Of a stretch of DNA of 60,400 nt, positions 37,888 through 48,540 are shown in pieces; position 1 is the stretch's first letter; each line of letters begins with the position of its first letter. The translations under genes were made by a program, and so were the position numbers. The notes under the pieces are model-generated. The model had not been told where the DNA came from and ran no database searches. It was given only the letters and a program-made list of their open reading frames with translations. This stretch comes from Acanthaster planci (lineage: Eukaryota > Echinodermata > Asteroidea > Valvatida > Acanthasteridae): NCBI RefSeq assembly GCF_001949145.1, contig NW_019091379.1, positions 955,425-1,015,824 of the forward strand. The letters run 5' to 3'.

Positions 37888-38720
37888 CGAACACCCTCCC
37901 CTGACCTGTACATATTTGTAATAATTCAATTTTGTATAATGCCATCACAGAATGTGTGCATTCTGTACCTTGACATTTTTTTCCTGTGGAAAAATTCTGT
38001 GCCAACGGGTGTGACAATTACATTTCCCGCAAACCCAAGTTGTCCGTCGGACAGTTTATTGTAGCTTTGAGAATGGATTCTCTCAGCTTTAGAAACTGGT
38101 GCTTTAATAACACATTGTGAAGCGTTAATTGCAGCAAAAGCAGAATGTCTAAATAATTCTATGGTTTTGCAGTGAAACACCCAGAAAATGTTTGTAAATA
38201 TGTTTCCTATTTAAGTTGAGTTCATTACTGTTAATTTAGGTGCTTGTGAAACATTTGGTGTTTTTTGTTTGCCACGTTGACATTGTTAACGTTTGTTACT
38301 GTTTTATTTCACACATATTTATGAAGTATTTGCTTTTCCCCCTAAAGTTGACATTATTTATTCCTTGAATTGCACACACCGTCATACTGAAATCAGCCAT
38401 GATTAACAAAAACCAAATCGATAATTTTATTTATTTTGTTGGCATTATAAGTTCACTAGCAGGTACATGTACATTGTATTTATCAATAATCCTGAAATAA
38501 ACCGTTGGGAGTTGTACATGTACACTGAATTATTATTGTGAACAGCACTTCACAGTGGTACGAGCCAAATTAATGTCACGATTTAGCCTATCACATACAC
38601 TTTTCTTTCTAGCAGTAAACTAAACAAGGGAGAAAAGCTTAACTGTGTTGGTTGGAGGTTCCAGTTCAAAACATGGAATTTTTAGCCGTTTGAACAGTAA
38701 ATAAAAAGATTTAAAAAGAT
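37888..38720 (+). other. 3' UTR and downstream region of SLC34 copy 2
   Basis: AT-rich sequence with no open frame of interest. AATAAA words at 38496-38501 and 38699-38704 are candidate polyadenylation signals, giving a 3' UTR of roughly 0.6-0.8 kb. GTACATGTAC-like motifs are frequent. Confidence 0.5.
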
Positions 38721-38729
38721 ACAATCCAG

Positions 38730-39940
38730 TCAGTTTTTTGTATTCAGTGGTATAGTGGTCCTTCGGACTTGGAGAATTACATGTGTCTAGGAAACTTGTA
38801 CATGTATTATCAGGAATGGAAAAGATGGGATTGGGACCAAAAATATCCTCGTAAAAACTAGAATCTTGTACTTGTTTAAAGGTGCTTCTTGGAAGTTGGA
38901 CTATTTACATGTACATAGTTGTATCATGAATCACTTCATCAAAGTTTCAAATTATTTGTGACGCATTAAAGAGTAAAAGACGGAATCATAAAACCGAACT
39001 AGGTTTGTATGAACCATTTACGATTATGGATTCCGTGTGCTAAATATGCGGTCCATAGTTCGTACTAAAAGCTTCCATTTTTAATCTTGCCAAAAAAATA
39101 AGGACGAGTCTTGGACGAAAGCGGTTAACTACATGTACTTGGTGATCAGTGAACGTGGTAATGGGCAAAAAATAATTGGTACGTATATTGGTAGCTTTAA
39201 CAGACATTGTTATTCAAATGTGTTTTGGAGGCATCAAGAGAAGATTGTCATATATTATGAGAAAGGTCGAGTCCGTTTTTATTTTAAGTGTGATTACCTT
39301 CTATGGGCATTTTTTTTTACTTGCGTGTACATGTACCACATACATGTACATTGTATATGTATAACGGAAAGCTAAGTGTAGAAGTGCAAGCAGTTGCATG
39401 GGTCCCTTTCACTAACGATCACGAAACCAAAAGTTGAAGTGCTGAAAGCGGATCCTTCGCTTCTTAACTGTGCGACTAGACGTGACTCAAGCCGGGATCT
39501 CTGTGAATTCGATTATGCTTTGGTTACATATAGAGACCGTACCGCGCGCCGTTACTTGCTTCGCGCCCTCTTGTGTCCACTTATTACTATGAGTTCGGTT
39601 CAGAAATCCCGATGACTTGACGAATGTGCCAACCGCGTCAGTACATAGCGAGTGGGGTCATCTACCAAAAGTGGTAGCAGCCAATCACAGTGCCGGACTA
39701 GTTTTTACGTCGTTCATACCGGCGTTACAATGAACGAGTTTACAAGTCTGACTGCTTTGATTGGTGGAAATTTCGTATGCATCATGCAAGTTCATGTCGT
39801 TCATATGCAAAAACCTACATATCATCGACGGGGTCCGAGTGGCTTATCCGTCAAGTCGGACTTACTAACTGGTGACGTTGACACACGTTGTACAATAAAG
39901 GCTATCAAATAGGGGCGCCTTATAAGGGTTACACGAGCGC
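38730..39940. other. Intergenic stretch rich in tacatgtaca motifs
   Basis: No coding exon is seen. Repeated tacatgtacatgt-type words occur, and around 38755 a gtccttcggacttgg block is shared with 47169-47183. CCAAT-type words at about 39682 and 39759 could belong to the promoter of the small gene that follows; this is inference. Confidence 0.4.
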
Positions 39941-39948
39941 AACGACCG

Positions 39949-40201
39949 CACGGACGTATATAAAAAAAATCTGGACTCGCAATGCCTCGCAATCAGCTTA
40001 TAGAAATCATTGCATCCACTAGCGGCCACTTTACTGAGCCGAACACAAAGCTTGCCCGGCAATGCCCACCTTTGTTCTCCCTGGCGTCCATAGAGGCGAA
40101 CCAACCCGCGCATTTGTATTCGGCTCGGTAAAATGGCCGCCGGTTGACTTCTATTCCATACAAAGGCGTTGCAAGTCCAGGTTTTTTTATATACGTCCGT
40201 G
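39949..40201 (-). mobile_element. MITE with cacggacg inverted ends, copy 1
   Basis: The element starts cacggacgtatataaaa and ends ttttatatacgtccgtg; the terminal inverted repeats extend about 37 bp. Its reverse complement aligns along its full length to 42930-43181. No exact 8-bp duplication abuts it; aacgacc occurs next to the left end and 8 bp beyond the right end. The right terminus is 43 bp upstream of the start codon of the next gene model, so it may lie in that gene's promoter or 5' UTR. Confidence 0.8.
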
Positions 40202-40244
40202 GATCTATGAACGACCTACGCGAGTCGTGCGTACAGGCTGAAAA

Positions 40245-42615
40245 ATGGCTGATTCGGGAAAGAGCAACGTAAGTCCAACTTGATGCAAGTGTACTGTGCG
40301 ACATGCTTGTGTAAAGGGGTCAATTTCGCGCATCTGGTTCCGTCATTCAGTGCGCAGGTTGGTCAGTGTAACAAGTGCCCCAGACAATTCGCCGGTCAAG
40401 GTCTTCCCTGTGCACAGGTCATCTTTATTGCCCGCATTCTAAGTAACCTGACTGAAGATATGAGTAAGTGCTTCAGTGGCCCCCACGGTCATGACCTCAT
40501 TTGATACTTACTTAACTGACCACACTCCTTCCTGAGCTCCTAGAAACGTTGCGATTATGTTGGGTCATCCGAAAACTGATAAACCCCTTTTGGAGAGGTG
40601 TGTGACAATTTCATTGTGTTCTTATTCCGTTCTCACTCAGATATTATCTTACAGGCTGGATCTTAGACTATATCTCAAACTTTATCCACGGGAAGGAAGA
40701 CGTAGCCATGTAATCTCGTCCAACCTCACGTTCCAAGGTGTTACTTTATTATTTACATGTACATGTATTTTTTTTATTTTTTTTTTTGGAAACTGGAACT
40801 ATACGTGTACATAAGTACGCTGGCGGAGTAAAAAAAGTCTCCCCAACTCGGCAGGTATGTCTGTCTGTTATCTGTAGTGTTCCACCAGTTTAACTGGTCC
40901 TGGCCGCGCCGCCCCCGATGTTTCGTAACTAGTTAAATGAGAGAGGGCGCCCTTAAGTGTTACTATCAGACATTCTTTCCCCCTTCATTCATTCCGGATC
41001 CTCCCCCCTTTTTCAGGGGAGGTACGTTGTCTTTTCCTGGTTTGTGTGCTGATCTGAACTGGTTAGTTACGGATTTTCTCAACTGCTTTAACACAGCAAC
41101 TACCACTAAATTGACAATATAATCAGAATTGAAATTGCACCATTCACAACTTTGCGTGCTTGGCGTAGAACTTCAATTATTCGGTTGTATTCGCACAATT
41201 TTCAGTATACCAGCAGATTGTTGCATCTCATTAAACGTTAGCAATGGAATTTTCACATGGATTTCAACTGAATGCATTCTTCTGTCAACTGAGGCATATT
41301 GCGTTCGAATTGAAAAAACATCGGTCTACTGAAATCATTGGCATAACACGCGCCCAAATGCAAAGGACTTATTGAAATCGATCATTCATCACAAGTAACA
41401 TTGGCTGCATGAGGGACCCCAAGTGAGCGGCTCAAGGAATGCCGTGTAAAATGGAACAAGAACGGCATGACCAAGCTGAAACCGCAGAAGTCCGAGGGAG
41501 AGGTCATCAACGAAGAGCAAGAGAAAGACGACGGGCATCCATTTGTCCAACGACATTTATGAGTGACTCTCGTTAATCACGTGATATCAATCTTGGGCTA
41601 ACGCTGAGGGTAGCAGGTGAACGGGCGGAACCCAATGTCCCCGGGTCTACTGTAGCGTAAGTTACATTTATATGGGTATTTCAAAATAAGAATCAGTAAG
41701 CGGAAGGAGAGACACTATATACATGTATTACTGTATACATGCAATACATGTACATGTACATTGCGTTGTCCTGAAATTCGATCACCAAATCGCAAATTAC
41801 TCACATAAGGCTGAAACCTTGTTTTTTGCACTCTGTTTTCACATTTTGTGTTTTATTTGTTTGTTTACACGTATTTACAGATGACTACATTCTAGCGGCA
41901 GAAGACGCCCGGGCTCTTCAGCGAACAGCAGAGGATGCAATGGTACATGGTGAACATGGCTCTGGAAAACAACAACATCCGTCCAAAAGAAATCCAGACA
42001 AGTCTTAGTTTAGGACAACGACGTGTTTGCAATCTCAAGCGTTAGTTTGAGTACCATCGATTGAATCCTTAAGAGAAGGCGAATCCAACTGAAACAAGAT
42101 TAGTCACCCGTCATGCCTTTTGAGCGAAATAGCAGCAGAGTGTGGGGGCAGCGCTACCAAAACAATGTACGCTTAAATAAGTCAACTATCGAAACATAGA
42201 TAAGTTTGTCAAACCTGAGCAATCCCCTCCAAGCCGTTACATGCCATTTGACGTTTTGGTAATTTTTTTTTCGTTTTAGAGAATAATGGCTCTGGATACA
42301 CGAGCGGAAAGAGTCGAATCCACCTCCGTGGATGAAGCTGGTTTCAACGTAACCAAGAGAGGAAATGTCATCGGAAGCGAGCCCCCGTCAACCCGGTCAG
42401 CGTTAACTTCCGGTTCCATGGTTCCACGTTTACTAACGGCGATCAATGTGTGTAACTCTATAGTGCAGTGCATGTGCAGTGGGCGTGGTTTAAGCTGGAG
42501 TAACGTCACACTTACGAACCAGATTCCGGCATGGTCTTTGCGTTCGCAGAACTCATGCAAGAACCCACTTGTAACCGCCTGTCTTTCTTTCTTTTTACAC
42601 TTCGCATCCACTTGA
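40245..42615 (+). CDS. Unrecognised small gene, four exons, about 175 aa
   Basis: Exons 40245-40268 (MADSGKSN), 40358-40463, 41881-41942 and 42280-42615 have consensus splice sites (gtaagt donors for the first two) and agree in phase (0, 1, 0), summing to 528 nt. Exon 2 holds two Cys pairs (GQCNKCPRQ, LPCAQ). The third exon continues with acidic, helix-prone sequence (DYILAAEDARALQRTAEDAM). The fourth begins RIMALDTRAERVESTSVDEA and then a Ser/Thr-rich part. I do not recognise the family. A potential donor at 42448 means the last 56 codons could instead be intron. An AATAAA at 42792 fits a gene ending near 42.8 kb. The start codon has a good context (aaaATGG). Confidence 0.42.
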
Positions 42616-42791
42616 AATGAATTTAATTTACAAACGGGAATGAGGGACATGTACCTTTCCCTGCTTTGGTGAAGAAAACAGAAAGGAGCTTTACGTTGTT
42701 TAGAGCTACATCCATAAAGTTTATGCCCCTGAAATTGCCCCTGACAGACATACGCTAATAACCACTAATGCATGTAAAAGTTCTTGCAGTA

Positions 42792-42797
42792 AATAAA
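42792..42797 (+). terminator. Candidate poly(A) signal of the small four-exon gene
   Basis: AATAAA about 180 nt after the inferred stop codon. It is assigned by position only. Confidence 0.35.
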
Positions 42798-42929
42798 GAA
42801 CAACTTAGGCACTGCATATGCAGCTCTTTATTCAAGAAACAAAATCTGTCTTTGGCACAGAGTTACACCTATAATTCACTTAACATTGTGGGAATATATT
42901 CTACACTTTAGGACAAATTAAGGCACAGC

Positions 42930-43181
42930 CACGGACGCATATAAAAAAACCTGGACTTGCAACGCCTTTGTATGAAAAAGAAGCCAACCAGTGGCCATTT
43001 TACCGAGCTGAATACAAATGCGTGGGTTGGCTCCCTTCTGTTGACGTCAGTAAGAACAAAGGCAGGCATTGCCAGGAAAGCTTTGTAGTCGGCTCAGTGA
43101 AAATGGCGGCAAGTGGATTCAATGATCTCTATAAGCTGATTAAGGGCATTGCGAGTCCAGATTTTATTATACACGTCCGTG
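42930..43181 (+). mobile_element. MITE with cacggacg inverted ends, copy 2, exact 8-bp target duplication
   Basis: Starts cacggacgcatataaaa and ends attatacacgtccgtg. It is flanked on both sides by ggcacagc (42922-42929 and 43182-43189), a perfect 8-bp target duplication. It is inverted relative to copy 1 at 39949-40201. The 252-bp element is non-coding. An 8-bp duplication is typical of hAT and P superfamilies; the terminus does not match the commonest hAT CAGNG form, so the superfamily is left open. Confidence 0.85.
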
Positions 43182-43199
43182 GGCACAGCATGCATAAAC

Positions 43200-44620
43200 A
43201 TGTACGATTATAATGATCACTTTAATATGAAAGATAAAGCACTCTCAAACTTCACGACTGCATGGCGTTAGTTAAGAGTACAGTATTCGCCCTGACCAGA
43301 AGCACCCCCTCATCGGTTGAAAAGAGCCATGTTGGTCGGGAGTGTTCCTTTTGTTAGTATAGTGAAGCGACTTCAACTCCACGCTTCATTGTCGTTCGTA
43401 GACCAGCGATGCCCTGTGATTACCATACAAGTACCAAAGGAGCCTCCGTTGCTAGGAAAATTGCGCTCTCTTTTCATCTATCTTGGGACCCATTGGTCGA
43501 GTTTGAGCGGCTTCTCCTTGACACGTGTTTCTTGTTCTTGCCTTGGAACAGCGGGAACATGACCCAAGGTCACACACCACCTTCTCGTCAAGGTTTACAC
43601 AGGAACACACGGTAAAACTCGTGAGATTTGATTTTTGATCAGCCGCATAAAATAGCGAGATGGGAAGTTTTGCAAAAATTGACGTTTTAATCATTCCCCA
43701 TAACGCAGAAATAAATGTTCCTTTTTAAATAGAACAGAATTCAGCCCAGTTCTAAGTATTAACCCTCGAAGAACGTACATAGACGGTGCCATGTTGTATG
43801 CCACTAACTTCAGCGATAGCCGGTTGAGCGTTAGTAGCGTTCGAGCGGCAGACCCATGACCAACAAATCCAGCTGTTTGTGAACCTACAGTTCGAGAACA
43901 AGCCGCCAAAACTCATCCCTTGAGGCTGAACCTGCGACACATGTGCATGTAACAGGAGTCACTGATCAAATCAGGTCTCAGCGCATGTTTTAACCTTGTG
44001 AGCCCATCTCAACGGCCATTGACAAGTTCGATCAGCAATCATTGTCAACCAAGGTTTAGATTTGCATTAGGAACTCCTATATATAGGCCTATAGGCACAA
44101 AACACATAGGCACAAGGCAAACTCGGCCAGTGGATGAATGGGTGCTGAATCGAGCTTGAGACATCTTGCCTTTATTGTGTTTTGTAGGCATAACTGTCAC
44201 TACATCTAAAACATAACTGCCCAAAACACTGTAGCCCCAAGTAGCCTAGCTGAGGTCTGAACCCCCTATACTATGCAAAACATGAGACACTAGACCATTC
44301 TAAGCCTACGTGTACTGAATGGCTTGAATCTTATGTGCCATTGCATAGAGTATTTTTCTTGTGTTCTGTAATTCTGACAATGAGGTTTAACCAGTACTAT
44401 ACACGAAATACACAAAGACACATGAGGTATTATGCAGTCAAATCAAATGTAACACCGGGGTGATTCCGATAAGTATACTTCTTACATTATGTGAAAGTAT
44501 AATCTATATACATGCAGTTACTCGGGTAGAAAAGGTATGCAATGACTAACTCACACTGACTATTCGGTCTGAATAGAAATGTTGTCTGAGGTCATTTTTT
44601 TACTTGTGCAATGAGCCTCC
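43200..44620. other. Intergenic stretch, convergent 3' ends
   Basis: Lies between the small plus-strand gene and CTHRC1-like A on the minus strand. It contains the second dispersed-repeat copy (43494-43884) and no convincing exon. TTTATT at 44171-44176 reads AATAAA on the minus strand and may serve CTHRC1-like A. Confidence 0.5.
43494..43884 (+). repeat. Dispersed repeat, copy 2 (pairs with 11595-12040)
   Basis: About 390 bp collinear and in the same orientation as 11595-12040, with several indels and roughly three-quarters identity by eye. Ends are not sharply defined. Confidence 0.75.
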
Positions 44621-44626
44621 TGTCAT

Positions 44627-46702
44627 CTAGTATCCGTAAGGTGAGGCCGGTATCTCCTTTATGATGATACGTGAGGCGCTGTTCCATCCCGTATAAGCGT
44701 CAGCGTTCCCGTACCCGTTGCAGTCGCCCACCGCAAAACGAACGTCAATCTGCCCTGCACCCAGCGTGTGACAGTAACCTGAAAAACAATGTCAATTCGT
44801 TATTTCAACAGGCCTCCGCCACACCCCATTCTGTAAAATACACTTGTTAACCTATTCCTGGGCTGAGGCGGCTAGAAATTACACACGAGTCTATGGTAGT
44901 AGACGTAGCCGGTTCCCATTGAGTCGTGTGCAATTTCAAGCCGCAACCAAATGATTCGGACGCAGCTTAAGTAATCCAGTTAATACTCCAAAGTTATAAC
45001 AAGAAGAAACTTGCCTTCGATGTTACGGTGCCTATGCAGGTTCATGTGGTAGGTGTTGTGTTGGTATACAACGCCATCTATTGGTACCGGTGAGCACTCG
45101 TTGTTATTGAACGTAAAGTACCATCTCTTACAGCATGCGTCACAGCCATACAATCGAAGATTACCACCATACGCGACGTAGAGAGCGCTGTTGGAATAGC
45201 GCTTTTGAATGGTACACGTCTATCAAGCCAAGTGAAAAAATGAAAAGAAAATAAACAAGGAACTTTATTATATAATATTCCCACGCTTAATGCGCACCTT
45301 AGCTTTACACATGACACTGGGTCATAATTCCACGTCTTAAAGTGGAGACAACTTACGTAAATGTTGCCATCATAATCGTTGCCGTTGGCAGAGCGCCAGG
45401 CACATTGTCTCCAGTTGTTGTAGTCCAAGAATTCCGGGGCTCCAGAATCACCGCTCGATCCTGGTGGGCCAGGAGGGCCGGGTGGGCCCGGGGAACCCTG
45501 GTCGCAGGTCTGTGGAACGTGAAGGGAGTAACTATCAAATGTAGGACCAAAAAAATGTGGGGGGGGGGCCTGATGATTGACGGGTATTCGTAAAAACAAG
45601 CAGTAGGCCTATGCGGTCAATCTCATAAGTGAACAAAAATACGAGCAGTACATAAGTGCAACAAAGGAAATTTCAAAAATTTGTGATGAAAAGAACCATA
45701 ATATTTTTTAATGCTACTGCAAAGAGATGTTTAGAGCGTTTTCGAAACGAGTGGATTCGGCTTAGACTGCGATTTTGCTGGTTCCAGTTTCGAACACCGC
45801 TTTATAATGGCTGAGACAAGTGAAACCAATGTCTAATCCGAATCCCCTCGTTTCTAAATCGCTCTATGGGCTCCGAGCAGGGCCAAGAGAGGGCGCAATT
45901 TTCCTACCAACAGAGGCTGTTACGGTGGGAACTGTTCTTCCCTGGTTCACGAACGACTATGAAGTGCATGCGTTGTGGTCGCATAACTTCCAACAACATG
46001 AGCCCTTTCCGCCAGCACGGCTCTTTTCAACCAATAACTGGATGCTTCTGCTCAATGTGGATAAGAGGATAGGCGGCTTATTCTTTCCCGTACATTTATT
46101 CTGATACCACTGCAATGCATTTTTTGAGTTTGTGCTGGTGTGTTTAGAAGAGATGCACGATACGTTTGGATCATCAGTGTTGTGGGTGTGGGACGGATCT
46201 CGTGAAAATATTTCTACAAAATCCAAAATTTGCATACATAAAATTATGTATTTTACTGGCAGCGGGTTATGGGGGTTTCGATTCGAAGGCAACAAGAAGA
46301 TTTTTTTTCTCTGAAAAATGGTTGTTCATTTTTCCTCATTCATAAAAGAATGCTTAAGAAAGATGGTTGTGAAGTGGTTTTAAAGTGTTGACGCTTGGAA
46401 TTTCCTTCAAGACTTGGCAACATAGGCCTAGCTTGGTGGATGTGAGCTCACGAGGTCTGAGCATGAGATGCAGGAAACCTCAGACACGTAAGCAAGCCAC
46501 ATAGACCTGTGTAACAAATAAAAGTGAGCAATGTGCATCTAGGCCTATGTCATTTTTTCCCCTGTGAATTATTTATACAGGGGAAAAAACGACAACTATA
46601 TATCAACATGAAACTTACCGCGCCCCATGTATCAACGCTGGGAAGACCGAGGAGAGCAACGGTACAGAACAACAGAGGAGCCAGGAAGACAGGTGCAGAC
46701 AT
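44627..46702 (-). CDS. CTHRC1-like secreted protein A (197 aa)
   Basis: Minus-strand exons are 46702-46619, 45509-45357, 45219-45015 and 44778-44627 (594 nt). Exon 1 is a signal peptide (MSAPVFLAPLLFCTVALLGL). Exon 2 starts with a cysteine (TCDQ), then about seven Gly-X-Y triplets, then NWRQCAWRSANGNDYDGNIY. Exons 3 and 4 form the conserved C-terminal domain, with GCDACCKRWYFTFNNNEC, LHRHRNIEG, VGDCNGYGN and TGWNSASRIII. This order matches collagen triple helix repeat-containing protein 1, a secreted trimeric matrix/Wnt-modulating protein in vertebrates; that role is not shown here. Intron 3 has a GC donor (GAAG|gcaagt). Genes B and C lie upstream in the same orientation. Confidence 0.9.
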
Positions 46703-46709
46703 TTCCCTT

Positions 46710-48530
46710 ACACTAAGCCGGTAAACCGAAGTATTAAGTAAGTACTCACGAAATGATCCGGAAATGTTTTGCGCCGATATGAAAATCGACTTATTTGTAA
46801 CCTGTTGTGACTGAGCACCACTCCGTGTTATCGAGGGGTGCATAAACGCATCTCCGGGTACATCTTCATCGATTTTTCAACGCGGCGGTATATGGTAACA
46901 TTCTTTCTACTGTAATCGATAGACCTCTAAAAAGGGGGCATGAAGATGACAATTTGAATATCGATCATTGGCGATTACGATTAGGGCTGTATTTGGCCAT
47001 GGCTGAAATGGCACCCAACCGTTGTCGCAGTTACACAATTTTATGTCGTTTTAAGTTTCATTGATTTGTTTGATTTATTTTACGCTTCAGTCTGACAGTC
47101 TTTGATGGTATACACATGTAGTAAAGAAGTGTGAAAGGAACGTACAGTCGAATCTCGTTAATGAGAAGTCCTTCGGACTTGGGAAATTACCATATTATAA
47201 CAGGAACCTTGTATTTTTAGGAATTAAAAGAATGAAAAACAAAGGATTGGGACCCCACAATTTCCTTGTCATAAGCAGAATCTTGTATTAGTGATTTCTT
47301 ATTAACGAAGTTCGACTTCTTTACCTTAAGACTTTTACTGACCTAGTGATTCAGTTTATTCGTGCATTATACAAATCATATGAGGTCGCAATTTATTTTT
47401 GGATGCTTGCATCCAGCATGAATATAAATCGAACCTAACAAACATTAGGTAACTCAAACCTGGGAGAAGAGATTACTTATCCGAGGCAAAAGAACGAAAT
47501 TAACAGTATCAACGCCATATTGCGTTTCTAAAGGTCGCTTTTCCGAACAAAACATTAATGTCTCTGCATGGGGCCAAAAGCAAGCATGAGAATTATGGGT
47601 ATTTGTCAATGAATATTTGTAGCTGGATATGAGAAATCTGCTACTTAGGGCTGTTGGGGTTTTTAGTATCCTTAAAATGTTATAGCGACTTTGTAAGTAC
47701 TTGTATTTCAAACATGCATTATTTGGTATCCTAAACTTAAGATGCCGACATCAACAAACTTTTTAAGGAATGATAACATCTTAATTGCAGAATGTCGACA
47801 TCTTGATTTAGAAGAAATCATAATGACAAATGTCAGCATCATGATGTGAGATGGCCAAGCAACAACACCGCCCCCAACGTCTTGTCCATCATTCATCACA
47901 TCGCCCGCACCGAACTTGTACTTTAAGGAAGTCCATATCTTCCTTTCAGGGTGGCATCACGCATTGCTAAATTTTACTTTCAAGGTGTGGTCAAGTCGTT
48001 ATAATTTGGATGTCATAAGTGTTTGTTGATATGGTATTTCTAAATATGTCAGCATGTTAACTGCTTGATGGTTCATGTAATTTAAAAACTCTGTGTATTT
48101 GCAGCGATGAGAGATCCGTCAAAAGTGGTGTGTTTATTCCCAGCATTCCCCACGCCCAATGATGACGTAAGACAAGGCGAGTTTTATGTAGATGAGGCTT
48201 TAGGTTGAAAAATTCTCGCCTGCCTTAATTAAAGTACTTTGTATGCATTCTGAAAAAGACGAGGCCGATGTGAAATCTATCCATGTCCCGCCTGTTTTGC
48301 AATCGCTTTCGATCCAATAAGGTGATTCGTGTAAAGTGCGAACAAGGCTGAAGATTGATTGAATTATCACCCATTAAAGGTCGACCTAAGTACTGCATCT
48401 CCACACGAAGCAGCTCTGCTGAGAAAATGTCCAAGGAAACCCACAACCGTCCCGTCCGGGTAATAGCTTAGATCGCCACACACTGACGACACACGGAGCA
48501 TCGTTCATCAAACTGTGAGGTGAGCTTAGG
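46710..48530. other. Intergenic stretch between CTHRC1-like A and B
   Basis: No coding exon is seen. Contains the pogo-like element at 47145-47318. TTTATT at 48133-48138 reads AATAAA on the minus strand, about 400 nt past the stop of gene B, and is a candidate polyadenylation signal. Confidence 0.5.
47145..47318. mobile_element. Small pogo/Tigger-like non-autonomous element
   Basis: Left end cagtcgaatctcgttaatga follows a TA; right end ttattaacgaagttcgactt is its imperfect reverse complement. The 174-bp interior is non-coding and includes gtccttcggacttggg, also found near 38755. Assignment to the pogo type rests on the terminus and the left TA; the right TA is not exact. Confidence 0.5.
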
Positions 48531-48540
48531 TTCCGTCAGT

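Noticed and set aside
41400-41563. Charged open stretch after a TGA (RLKECRVKWNKNGMTK...) between exons 2 and 3 of the small gene
   Set aside because: No polypyrimidine tract or acceptor precedes it, it ends in a stop, and exons 2 and 3 already join in phase without it. It may be a relic exon, but support is too weak to list.
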